From Actinidia chinensis (Eukaryota; Streptophyta; Magnoliopsida; Ericales; Actinidiaceae): a stretch of DNA of 10,000 nucleotides. The translations under genes were made by a program, and so were the position numbers. Location of the stretch: contig CM018901.1 in NCBI GenBank assembly GCA_009663005.1, forward strand, positions 6,016,986 through 6,026,985, given 5' to 3'. Positions 1 through 7,681 of the stretch are shown one piece after another; position 1 is the first letter of the stretch, and each line of letters begins with the position of its first letter. Under the pieces are notes generated by a model. It saw only the letters and a program-made list of their open reading frames with translations. It searched no databases and was not told the DNA's origin.

Positions 1-1150
1 GATATAATACAAAATTTAGATAAATTACAAAAAATTTTAATTTAAAACATGAAAAATATAAACCTTCTCATGAAGATTTTACTTGTTAATTTACATAAAA
101 ATAATATCCAGCATAATATTTTGGTAATTTTTATTAAAGACAATTTTTTTAATTAACTAAATTTAATCTTTTAAACAAAAGGGATAATTACCCACTGGGG
201 AATGTTCCCTCTATAGAGGATTTACAAAAAAATTAAACTGAAACTCAAAAATAAAAAACATCTTTAAGAGTTTTATCATATTTATAATTTAATTTTTTTC
301 CCCCTCAAAAAAAAAAAAAAAGTCCCCCTGATTTGTGTAAAAAGTTAAGTTCAAAAATTAAATATCAAGGAGATGGGTGAGATGAGAGAGAGTGAGGATC
401 GTTATTTATTGATCTTTTTAGTTAGATTTCTTCTAATGTAAAACTAAAAACAGTATTTTTGAATAAATTATCGTTCCACCACCAAACCAACCAGTTCCAT
501 CCACCCACTCCTCCATCCCACCTCCACAACACATCCCATCCACCATTTCCCAGGATTTAACTGATTTTTTTGTATGTGCCAAGTCCTATTCGGGTGTAAA
601 AGCCCCCGGTTCTCAGGATTGGACCTGTCCAAAATCCTCATTTCGTTTTTTTAATATTTTTTTTAAAAAAATTTTCCCTCACACACACTCATTCCCTCAC
701 ACCCACACAACCAAATTCCTAATCTACAATACAAGAAAACCTAAACTGCAACAGCATCCGGCAGTCCTTGTGGACAGTGCCATTCAGATTCATCCTTTAC
801 TCTATTCTTTAGTGGATTGGCCCCCATACCCAATATTGCATGGGTTGGGCCCTAATTAACTGCTGTCACAACAGCCCAAAATCTGTTGGTAGATAAAGGC
901 AGTGGGCAACTACTGCTTGTAAAACAAATATATCCAAACCAACCAAACCAAGCACACGACAAGGAGAGAGAGAAACAAAGCGGCATGAAGATTCTACAAT
1001 CTAACAACCGACATATACCAAAATGTCAACAGAAGCAGGTTATCAAACACTGCATGTTTTCTCACTCATAAGTCATCCCACAAGAAATAATGGAAACTAA
1101 GCTATAGCAATTGGATCGATGCTTTAAAGGTTTTGTCTATGGTCTTGGCC
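1..1150. other. AT-rich non-coding DNA downstream of HOP remnant
   Basis: No supported gene. The first 470 bases are very AT-rich with A and T runs, including an A tract at about 307-321. Bases 476-550 are a C/A-rich stretch on the plus strand, and 680-710 is rich in CACAC and CCTCAC. Bases 735-935 are more balanced in composition and could be an old short transposon, but I could not define ends. In minus-strand gene order this region lies 3' of the last HOP exon, so a former 3' UTR may be hidden between about 900 and 1150. Short open frames here carry no recognisable domain. Confidence 0.6.
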
Positions 1151-1154
1151 AAAA

Positions 1155-1296
1155 GTCCCCGTTTTCATCCCTTTCATCAATTTCAATCTGGACCAATACC
1201 TTCCTGATCATCTTCTGAATCTTGTTCATCTCCGAGTCCTCCCTGTCCGGCGTGCTTCGTTCTTCCTTAAGATTTTGCATCTCCCTTATTATCACT
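1155..1296 (-). pseudogene. HOP remnant, probable last exon (C-terminal DP/STI1 domain)
   Basis: The minus-strand reading gives KVIIREMQNLKEE and then MNKIQKMIRKVLVQIE (the MNKIQKMI codons lie at 1206-1229). Plant HOP proteins end with a segment of the same length and layout, in which a QVLVD-like start and an N-P-K motif precede MNKIQK and a final IVQ. The frame stays open beyond the usual stop and ends in a charged tail, with its stop at about 1137. Upstream on the minus strand the same frame stays open to 1427 through a very Lys/Arg/Glu-rich stretch that has no HOP counterpart and is probably intron or insert. The acceptor could be the AG just before 1296 or the TTTTAG-CAG at about 1447-1455. 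The assignment rests mainly on MNKIQK and exon order. Confidence 0.55.
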
Positions 1297-1537
1297 TTGC
1301 TTTCTTCTTCCCCCTGGTTTCTGCTCTTCTTCCCCTGTCCTCCTTTGTGGCGCGGCCTTCCTTTTTCTTGTTTGTCCCTCTCGCAACCCCGGCGCTCGAT
1401 CAAGCTAAACCGTGCGAATGCGAGCACATAGCCGAGTCATATTTGGCTGCTAAAATTAAAATAATTCAATTTGGGAACCCAAAAAATTAGGCTACCCCAC
1501 ACTATAATTCCTTCAATATATATGAATTAGGTACACA
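1297..1537 (-). other. Probable HOP intron with purine-rich GC segment
   Basis: This stretch lies between the 64-base STI1-domain exon and the probable last exon. Bases about 1310-1425 are strongly pyrimidine-rich on the plus strand and richer in G+C than the surroundings. Bases 1440-1537 return to AT-rich, intron-like sequence. The open frames on both strands here are low-complexity and show no domain. The donor side reads CCCAG followed by TGTGTAC on the minus strand, a weakened or shifted GT donor. Confidence 0.4.
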
Positions 1538-1601
1538 CTGGGCTCATCACAGGGTCCCTGAGGATGCTTTGAATTTCTTCTGGATCCTGCATCGCCTTAG
1601 C
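1538..1601 (-). pseudogene. HOP remnant, 64-base exon of the STI1/DP domain
   Basis: Immediately after the acceptor TCTTTGCAG, the minus strand reads AKAMQDPEEIQSILRDPVM. Plant HOP carries KAMQDPEIQ and then ILxDPVM at the start of its C-terminal DP domain, the alpha-helical module that works with the TPR domains in client transfer. The only clear change is one extra Glu codon. This is the best-preserved piece of the pseudogene and is open throughout. It ends at CCCAG, where the family has an intron, followed by a degraded donor. Confidence 0.85.
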
Positions 1602-1881
1602 CTGCAAAGATATCACAAACTTCGAACTATGATATTTAAATTTGGAAATGAACCACAAGAACAAGATTCATTAAAGTACCAATCATATCTGTCTCCCTTC
1701 TCTTCCTTTAGTTCTTGGGGCTTAATCCAACGACTAACCTTGTTAATATAATTTGTGTTCTACTACAACGCCTGCAAACAGTACGATCACGTGTTTCCCA
1801 CTCCCCACTCGTTTCACAACAATTTTAGAAGGGTAACCTACTATCAACTAATAACTAAAACATAGATTCGGATTATCATAC
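1602..1881 (-). other. HOP intron remnant
   Basis: AT-rich sequence between two recognisable HOP exons. On the minus strand it begins with GTATG (1877-1881) and ends with a pyrimidine-containing TCTTTGCAG at 1602-1610, so both splice sites look preserved. Nothing else is recognisable inside it. Confidence 0.6.
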
Positions 1882-2012
1882 CCCTTAAACCATCTAGTAA
1901 TTTCCTTTTACGAGGCTCTGCTTCATCCTTCTTGGTATGTTTCCTTCCAAAGCTTTATTCGTAACACTTTCATGAAAAGCTGGATTGCAAAACGCTTTCC
2001 TCATAATTCTGT
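1882..2012 (-). pseudogene. HOP remnant, TPR2B C-terminal exon
   Basis: The minus strand after a TTTTTTATAGCAG-like acceptor reads as the end of TPR2B. There is a degraded Y-T-R-K-G region, then FMK, ETYQEG and LLDG. TPR2B binds the Hsp70 C-terminal EEVD tail in intact HOP. The reading frame changes several times; for example, the bases for the K-A-L-E segment are present but shifted, and a TGA follows TYQEG. The exon ends near 1882, just before a GTATG donor. The nucleotide match is much clearer than any single translated frame, as expected of an old pseudogene exon. Confidence 0.78.
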
Positions 2013-2189
2013 CTGCTATAAAAAAAATAACAAATAACCAAAAAAACATAAGGATAGCCCCCCCCCCAGCCCCCCTTTGTCGCCCCTCCAGTTTTCTGCC
2101 TGCGTTCCTTGTGCCCTTATCTGCCGATTATCTCGTGCTTTCTCTTCCCTCCGTCCTTGCCCTCCCGTCTTCCTTTTCTATGCTAAGTT
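2013..2189 (-). other. HOP intron remnant with C-run and purine-rich segment
   Basis: Between two TPR2B exon pieces. The acceptor end (about 2015-2045) is a good T-rich tract on the minus strand. Bases 2059-2190 are unusually GC- and pyrimidine-rich on the plus strand, starting with a run of C at about 2059-2067, and do not look like ordinary intron. No domain is visible in the open frame that spans it. Confidence 0.45.
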
Positions 2190-2285
2190 TTTTGTAGCAT
2201 GCAGTTCCGTTCCATTAATTCCTGTGAAAAAGAACTGAAGCCGCCATAACTTCATGAGTAACAACCGGCAGATGCGCACCTCAGA
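2190..2285 (-). pseudogene. HOP remnant, TPR2B middle exon
   Basis: Minus-strand bases align with the TPR2B helix pair that in the family reads SNRAACYTKLGALPEG and continues GLKDAEKCI. Here CTGCCGGTTGTTAC matches the A-A-C-Y codons, and a stretch at about 2195-2215 matches the G-L-K-D-A-E-K-C-I codons. Several indels and one in-frame stop are present. It follows an AT-rich intron that starts with GTAATT at 2357-2362. The 3' limit of the exon is approximate. Confidence 0.6.
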
Positions 2286-2362
2286 AACAATTCTATACTT
2301 GTATATGCTGTGTGTATATTTTATAATAGCTCGCCAGTAAACATAAAAAACAAGTTAATTAC

Positions 2363-2435
2363 CTTTGAGTCATTGGGATTCCTCTTAATGCTTCCGTACA
2401 GGTTTCACAGCCTCTGTATTCTGCTATTAAGACTC
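2363..2435 (-). pseudogene. HOP remnant, start of TPR2B (3' half of interrupted exon)
   Basis: The minus strand reads as the family segment KYPEAVKHYTEA and then IKRNPNDSK, followed directly by a GTAATT donor at 2357-2362. Small deletions shift the frame within the HYTEA codons. At its upstream side (2429-2435) lies AAGACTC, which corresponds to the codons of the E-F-F motif and is repeated at 7886-7892, where the other half of the exon resumes. The large insertion with the copia element therefore sits inside this exon. Confidence 0.78.
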
Positions 2436-2442
2436 TTGGATA

Positions 2443-2618
2443 TTTTAGAATAATGTAACATATATGTATTTTTGTGATAGGATAGAGAGAGAAAGAGGAA
2501 GAAGAAATTATTTATGTTTTTGAGAGATGTTATTACAAAGTAAGAGAAAGAGTAGTATATATATACAAAACTAGGTTAAGGTAAAAGCAAGCTACCCTAG
2601 GTTATGTATACACTAACA
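2443..2618 (-). repeat. 3' LTR of copia element (176 bp)
   Basis: Ends on the plus strand with CTAACA (2613-2618) directly before the polypurine tract, which is TGTTAG at the LTR start in element orientation. The other end, at 2443, is set by homology to 7581, where TGTTAGAATA follows the primer-binding site; here the terminal TG has become TT. Contains a GA-rich stretch (2481-2506) and TATATATATA at about 2556-2565 that may have been the promoter TATA. Confidence 0.8.
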
Positions 2619-2630
2619 CCCCCCCTCAAA
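2619..2630 (-). other. Polypurine tract of copia element
   Basis: The minus strand reads TTTGAGGGGGGG directly before TGTTAG. This is the standard polypurine tract that primes plus-strand DNA synthesis in plant copia elements, and it fixes the internal border of the 3' LTR. Confidence 0.85.
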
Positions 2631-2639
2631 TTCAAGGAG

Positions 2640-3240
2640 GTTTTGGCAGAGACCAACTTGAGTTTGGTGAACAAGAGCATCAAAACGACCGGTAAGAGAG
2701 ATTTAGTGAGATATCAGTTGTCTGTCGGCAGAAGAAACAGGAAAAGTGTGAACTTACCGCGAACCACATGCTGTCGACTACCGTGGCAGTCATCTCATAT
2801 GTTTAGTACGGATCATGAAAACATCATTGTGAGCAATCATATGGCACTGCGATTGTCACAGTGAAGTACAGTAGCCCCAGAATGACTGACGCCCATGTCC
2901 TGAGAAGCCATCGAAGCCAGAGGAGGCGCCTGTGTGGGTGTCATGCAAGAGCACGATACTCAGCCAATCAAGGTGCAGAACGAGCAACAAGAGTCTGTTT
3001 CTTATTACGCCAAGAGATAAGGGAGTCGCCTAAGAAGAAGCAGAAGCCAGTGTGAACACCTCCGTAGGATCTCCAGCCCAATCAGCATCAGAATAGGATG
3101 ATCTGAAGGAGGACGATTGGAGAAATGTAGACGCATGAAAGAGGTTCCCTTGACATACCGAAGGATGCGAAGTACGGCAGGCAGACTGAGTGGAGCTAGG
3201 TGCAGACATGAACTGACTGACCAGATGAATCAGCACGAGC
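2640..3240 (-). pseudogene. Copia RNase H domain remnant and pol C-terminus
   Basis: The minus strand shows HLVSQFMSAP (about 3205-3235), then [11 protein letters not shown] at 3062-3095, containing the first RNase H aspartate. SLISW and KKQ follow, then LLWLRWLL, HCDN at about 2852-2863 and VRQHVVRG at about 2750-2775. The last recognisable part is F-D-A-L with a K-L-V-S-like tail just before the polypurine tract. All are typical of the copia RNase H and C-terminal pol region. In-frame stops occur after the V-A-R-S and Y-R-A-L-A codons, and the frame shifts at least twice, so it is inactive. Confidence 0.88.
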
Positions 3241-3399
3241 AATGTAATACTATGACAGTCGGTAATCGGCTGTCCGACGATCTATCATAGTAGGGTAAGC
3301 AGCAGATAGTTCAGGTCTCCATCAAGAGAGTTAAGAACGAGCATTTGCATCCAGAGGGTAGAGATGTCCTTACAATCTGAAAGGCCCGCACGGGTAAGA

Positions 3400-4030
3400 G
3401 ATCCGCGGCATACTTGGTCTGAGTAAGAGGTAATCCAGTAGAGCCACAAGACCAAGACAGTAGCTCAAGTACCAAGATCTTTCATCTCAAAGTGACATGA
3501 AGAACGGTCCGGCTGGAGCTCAGAGATCCATGAACATCATCTCCAATATAATTCATATCATTCCACATATAGAAGAAGGAGAACAATGCCATGATAGACT
3601 GACGAGTCAAGAGAGCAGGTCCCATAGTCACTAGCAGAAATCCAAGATCAGACAGATGTAGATCTAAACTGCATACCAGGCACTCAGAGCTTGCTTAAGA
3701 CCAGAAAGGCCGACGAAGCCGACATACCTGATTGGAGGAGGATGACGAACGCAGAAGAGGAAAACTGCATATAAACTTCCTCATCATATCCCATTGAGAA
3801 AAGCATTCTTAACACCTCTAACATAAGGACCAACACGGTAGCAGCAACCGCAAGAAGACGCCGAACAGAGTAAGTATGGCAACAGGAGCAAAAGTCTCCT
3901 TCATAGTCAATACCATACTCTTTTGAGTAAACCCTTAGCACCAGGACGAGCTTTGTATCGCTCCCAGTACCATCAAGCTCAGTCCCCCCCATTGAATCTT
4001 ATAAACCCAGTGACACCCAATACTAGATTT
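3400..4030 (-). pseudogene. Copia reverse transcriptase remnant
   Basis: From its N-terminal side the minus strand reads HWVYKI (about 3990-4010), RYKAR, EYGIDYE at 3898-3920, LLAVAA, KNAFLNG, DEEVYMQ at 3765-3785, and a GLKQA motif at about 3690-3705. The catalytic YVDD box falls at about 3557-3572. There the first Asp codon is replaced by Asn and the frame is broken. Fragments resembling F-E-M-K-D-L-G and Y-F-L-G-L follow. Intact copia RT uses the box to bind metal for DNA synthesis, and this copy cannot. Confidence 0.88.
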
Positions 4031-4559
4031 GTCAGGAGGATTCAAAAGGTCCCCAAGTGTGCATCGCTACAGAGCCTGTAGTTCCTCAGTCAAGCTTGCC
4101 TGGCCACAGGGGATTGTACTTGCTCACGATAGGAGCGAGGCTCATATTAGCTCAGACATGTAGAAACCAATGATAGTCGCGAAGATAAGAGAACTTCCCT
4201 TACCCATTGGAACGACGGACAGGAATGTCACTAGGTAGAGGCACGGAGGCATATCTGGAGGTGCGGATCATTTTTTTGTAGTGGCCGAGACTCCCCGGGA
4301 TATACAATGGGCGGTGGCGGCAGGATCAGTGGACAAGACTCCACGGGATGACAATGGGTCGGTGGCGCCACTGTAGTATCATTAGGAGGGTCACAGGAAC
4401 ATCAACATCTTCAGGTAAAAGATCAAATGGAATGTCAGTAAGGTGGAAGGAGTGGAGAAGAGGTCATTCGGAACAGAGGATAAGAATAAAACATCTTATG
4501 TTTCCCAAAAGACAGGACGAGCATACTCGAGACACGATGACCAAGGATCCCACAACGAT

Positions 4560-5300
4560 AGCCTTTATGCTCAATTCTACCGCAAGAGCACCCAGACGAG
4601 ACCTGAGGCTCTAGTTTAGCTCCTCATGTGGTTGTAATAGAACAAACAAGCCCACCAAGACCGAAGGAAACAGTATAATCGGGAGGAGTACCATATATAC
4701 GCTCGTACGGTAGTGAGATTACCAGAAGGGGTGAGGGAAACTCGATTAATGTAAAGCAGGCGTGAGAGCAGCTTCCCCCCAAAAGTGCTCGGGACAACTA
4801 AAAGAAATTAAGTAGAGCACGAGTAGTATCAAGTAATCGGGTTTACGTTCTGCCCGCCCATTCTGTTGGGAAGTACCAGACAAGATCGGGGGAAGAGTCC
4901 TTGGTCTCGTAAAAAGGCAAGGAAGGAGTTATCAAGTATTCTTTTAGCATTGTCCTGAGGCGGAAGACTTTGATAACACGGAAAAATTGGGTTTTTATCA
5001 TTCGAGCAAATCATAATAAGTTTGGTTGTATTGGGATCGATTCTTAAAGGTAAGCCAAGAATCGTGAGAAATCACCACAAATATAACAAAATACTGGGAA
5101 CCTCCAAGTAGAAGTGGGAGAAGGGCCCCAAATATCAGAATGAACTAAAGCAAAGGGCGTAGAGGAGACAGAAGTGTTTAGTAAAGATACGCAGGTTCTT
5201 AGCAAGTTGACAAGACGACAATCAAGGGTTCATTAATAGTGGACATAAACACCTTTAGAACAAGAAAACGTACTCGACCACAACACATGACCTAAACGAG
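4560..5300 (-). pseudogene. Copia integrase remnant (zinc and DDE core)
   Basis: The zinc-binding part is traceable as RLGHV (about 5285-5300) and a D-C with C-Q-L-A-K codons at about 5205-5235, one base short. The DDE core follows. LVHSDIWGP at 5123-5149 keeps the first Asp. The second Asp is in DNAKEYLD-like codons at about 4920-4955. QQNGRAERK at about 4840-4868 keeps the Glu. The Y-L/LDTTRALL-like helix and HFWGEA follow. Several stops and shifts separate these blocks. Integrase in this position, before RT, assigns the element to copia and excludes gypsy. Confidence 0.88.
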
Positions 5301-5700
5301 AAGCCAAGTTGCGAAGATTGTACGAAGAAGATGTAGAAGTGGCGCAGCAGTAGAAAGGAAGGTGAGATGTATGAGCTGAAACAGGCGACCATGCCTACGG
5401 CCTATCCCAAGTAGTCTGACCGTCCGCGAATTCTGCACAACACACCATGAAGAAAAGTACAGTAAGTCTAAGATCACATAATTGACCAACAGAAATAGAT
5501 TAAGTGCAAGGTTCGGACTTAGTAGGTATTGTGAAAGATATAGCGACTGGAGACATGTCCAACATGATCAACATGATCATAGAGGAACCACAAGCAGTAT
5601 GAACAACATGAAATAAAGACTCATATGATTTAAGAGAAAATATATAAATCATAGGTCATATGATTACTACACCTAAGTCAAAAAGACAGAGATACACTGT
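5300..5700 (-). pseudogene. Copia protease remnant and protease-integrase linker
   Basis: At 5671-5679 the minus strand reads Asp-Leu-Gly where copia aspartic protease has its catalytic Asp-Ser-Gly. It is followed, after a one-base loss, by SNHMTYD (5649-5668), the usual continuation. Further on are SVGQLCDLGLTV (5456-5491) and VVQNSRT, which are standard linker blocks leading to the RLGHV zinc-binding region of integrase. The catalytic serine change plus the frameshift make it inactive. Confidence 0.82.
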
Positions 5701-5879
5701 AGAGGCAGACAGACAGTAGAGGATTACCAGGAGGCTGACATATCTGCTGACAAGAGCAGAAGATCCTGACATCGAGCAGTGTGGAGAGGCGGCAACAGTA
5801 GAGACACCCCAGCAGTGGCAGGCAGTAACTGAGAGCGAGTGTCCTCGACGGATAGGTTATTGGGACAAGTCCGGACCTA

Positions 5880-6640
5880 TAATGGCCAGGTCCTCGCTGG
5901 CGACAGATTTTTGCAAACCCAATAGGCAAGTGACTCAGCGATTGTCAGTAGCATGATAGAATTGTCACTCATTAGGTCGAGACGCTGACTCACTAGAAGA
6001 TTGAAAAAAAAAAGAAAAAAAAAAAAAAAAAGAAAACCAGGACTGAAAAACTGCGAGAACCCACCAGAGTAGCCACGTCCTCTGGAACCGGAGTAAGCAA
6101 AAGCGTGGCCACATTGGAAGTCAGACCAGCCAAGACGAGTCCTCTTCAGATAACACTCAGAGATCGCCTGCTCCAATGTAGGAAGATGGATGCGATGACG
6201 GAGAGATGCTCGAACGGCGGCTCATATAATATCAGAGAGTCCCCATAAGAAACAGAATAAGTCACTGCTGATCGATCGATAATGGCAACCAAATAGAATC
6301 AACCAGCACATACCACTTGGGCTCAGACGTGTCAACGGATCCCATATAGATAATCTGAGGCAAGAAAGCACGATAGACTGTCCGGTTCCTGTCTCTATCG
6401 GCATAGGGAGTCATAAGCTGATATTGACAAGCCAGATCAGCAGTAGTATATCTGGTGACAAGAAAATCCCAGATGACATGATCAGTGTAAATCGCCCGAA
6501 ACTATAGACTGAGAGAGGAGAGACGTTTTTCGGATCCACGTGATAATCTGATGTTTTTACTATCCCATTCTTCAGTCGGACGATGAACTCAGTAGGCGTC
6601 TCAGAGCACCCTGGGTCGGTGCCTTAATTCACCCAGTACC
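5880..6640 (-). pseudogene. Copia gag remnant with degraded CCHC knuckle
   Basis: Recognisable parts in element order are TEFIVRLKNG (about 6560-6605), an A-I-S-E with E-T-R-L-G-like segment near 6130-6175, and the Gly/Arg-rich SGSRGRGYSGG at about 6060-6100. A probable zinc knuckle at 5926-5967 follows, in which the first two Cys codons now read TGA and TAT. An A-rich tract at 6003-6032 interrupts the Gly/Arg-rich linker. Gag is the least conserved copia domain, so this call depends on position between leader and protease and on the Arg/Gly and knuckle pattern. The N-terminal boundary is uncertain. Confidence 0.62.
6003..6032 (+). repeat. A-rich tract inside gag remnant
   Basis: An almost pure A run with two G interruptions. 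In element orientation it is a T run within the gag linker. Most likely slippage expansion in a dead element; no poly(A) signal or insertion junction is visible beside it. Confidence 0.8.
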
Positions 6641-7030
6641 GGTAACGCCAGAGTTTCTCCCTTTGGAGAAAATGACATCGCTTGAGACCATGGTAATATC
6701 ATTGGGTCCGTCCGCAAAGTATAATAATAGGTCCTAGAAACTTTCGATTTATCCAAATAATCAGTAAGAGCCCAAACATCCAAATCGTAGATGAAACACA
6801 GAAAAAATAGATGCAAATCAGTCATTACAGCATTAGGGAGTGAATAGCAAAAACTCGAGTGCGGAAAACGGAATCAGAAGACCCAATTTACTCAAAGAAC
6901 ATGAACCTGGAAGCCAAATATGAAGAATTGCAACCTTTGGGGTCCAACTATCGAAATCAGAAACTACTGGTCTAAATTGAACAAATCAGAGGTGTCGGGG
7001 CCAAGACTGTAATTTACCAGTGTGCTGATG
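6640..7030 (-). other. Copia element, unresolved gag-leader stretch
   Basis: Lies between the GC-rich leader and the first recognisable gag block. Moderate AT content; the open frame at 6601-6825 on the minus strand shows no motif I can assign. It may hold the original gag start, but no start codon can be chosen. Confidence 0.4.
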
Positions 7031-7042
7031 ATCACTGTGCTA

Positions 7043-7113
7043 GGCTGACGTCACACGGATTTGGCTGACGTCAGTAGATTTGGGCGATGTCAGCAAGATT
7101 AGGCTGACAATCA
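7043..7113. repeat. Short tandem repeat with TGACGTCA palindromes
   Basis: Three to four diverged units of about 20 bp. The first two contain the perfect palindrome TGACGTCA (7046-7053 and 7066-7073), the third has GCGATGTCA, and the fourth has GCTGACAATCA. The palindrome is the C-box/CRE-type core bound by plant bZIP factors. It lies in the untranslated leader of the copia element, so it could have been a regulatory or RNA-structure repeat. Function is inference only. Confidence 0.6.
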
Positions 7114-7129
7114 TGCGCTAGGCTACATC

Positions 7130-7345
7130 ACGGCGTGCATGGATGATTGTCACAGCAACAGTAGGCTCGTGGGCAGCGCGTGGGACCGTAGACGGCGCGT
7201 GAGGTCCTGGACAGCGCGTTGACGGCCGTGGAGACGCGGGATGCGTATGGACGGCGCGTGGAAGCGCGTGAGACACGGGACAGCGTGTGGGCGGCGCGTG
7301 GGGGCGCGTGGTGGTGCGGGCAGCGCGTGTGTCTTGCTGGGCGTA
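7130..7345. repeat. GC-rich GGCGCGTG repeat region in copia leader
   Basis: Irregular repeats of GGCGCGTG and CAGCGCGTG, spaced roughly 12-25 bases, fill this stretch, which stands out sharply from the AT-rich window. In element orientation it is CACGCGCCGYCCA-like and lies between the primer-binding site and gag. The open frames on both strands (Pro/His/Thr-rich or Gly/Arg-rich) are compositional artefacts. Confidence 0.7.
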
Positions 7346-7568
7346 GATTCTAACGCGCGGAGTGCTGTTGGTGCGTGTGGAGTGCGTGGAGAGGTTTCCG
7401 GCGATGTTTTCGAGTTCGGTGAACTTAAAATTGCACGAGGAACACAATGGTGTGTTCACATATTAAGATTCGAGCAATTTTTCGTTCTCAACAAAATAGT
7501 ACTCGATGACGAAAAACACAAGAATCAGAGGAAAAAAGTTGAAAAACAAGGAAGGAAAGTTGAGAATC

Positions 7569-7580
7569 GGCTCTATCTCA
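7569..7580 (-). other. Degenerate primer-binding site of copia element
   Basis: The plus strand reads GGCTCTATCTCA directly before TGTTAGAATA. Plant copia elements usually have GGCTCTGATACCA here, complementary to the 3' end of initiator Met-tRNA. This copy lacks one base and has two substitutions. It fixes the internal border of the 5' LTR at 7581. Confidence 0.78.
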
Positions 7581-7681
7581 TGTTAGAATAAGGTAACATA
7601 TATGTATGTTGGTATATGATAGAGAGAGAGGAGTGGGAGAGAGGTAGAGGATGTGCTATACACGTGTTTTGAGCGCTTGTC
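7581..7681 (-). repeat. Truncated 5' LTR of copia element
   Basis: The first 26 bases match the left LTR at 24 positions. A GA microsatellite-like stretch (7621-7650) and a TGTTTTGAG segment still line up with the left copy. After about 7681 the sequence turns GC-rich and similarity stops, so about 75 bp of U3 are missing or replaced. Confidence 0.72.

Larger units (their letters stand above)
2443..7681 (-). mobile_element. Degenerate Ty1/copia LTR retrotransposon, reverse orientation
   Basis: On the minus strand the order is truncated 5' LTR, primer-binding site, GC-rich leader, gag, protease, integrase, reverse transcriptase, RNase H, polypurine tract and 3' LTR. Integrase before RT is the diagnostic order of Ty1/copia. 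The internal part is about 4.95 kb, normal for the group. Every domain is broken by stops and indels, so the copy is dead. The two LTRs match at 24 of their first 26 bases next to the primer-binding side, then diverge. The element lies within a HOP pseudogene exon. It is non-autonomous at best, and no intact pol frame exceeds about 100 codons. Confidence 0.92.

Noticed and set aside
1222..1490. Plus-strand Ser/Leu/Pro-rich frames that look like membrane or signal segments
   Set aside because: They are the complement of a purine-rich stretch. The HOP-like MNKIQK signal is on the minus strand.
2604..3055. Plus-strand open frames across the RNase H region
   Set aside because: Antisense shadows of the copia RNase H remnant, whose motifs are clear on the minus strand.
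6003..6032. A-rich tract as the tail of a processed pseudogene or LINE/SINE
   Set aside because: It lies inside the gag Gly/Arg-rich linker with element sequence continuing on both sides, and there is no insertion junction.
7118..7591. Overlapping 113- and 116-codon open frames on opposite strands in the GC-rich leader
   Set aside because: Repeat-driven, low-complexity translations (Pro/His/Thr or Gly/Arg) with no domain, lying in the copia untranslated leader.
2443..7681. Gypsy-type or caulimovirus-type element
   Set aside because: Integrase precedes RT in element order, and the motif wording ([24 protein letters not shown]) is of the copia kind.
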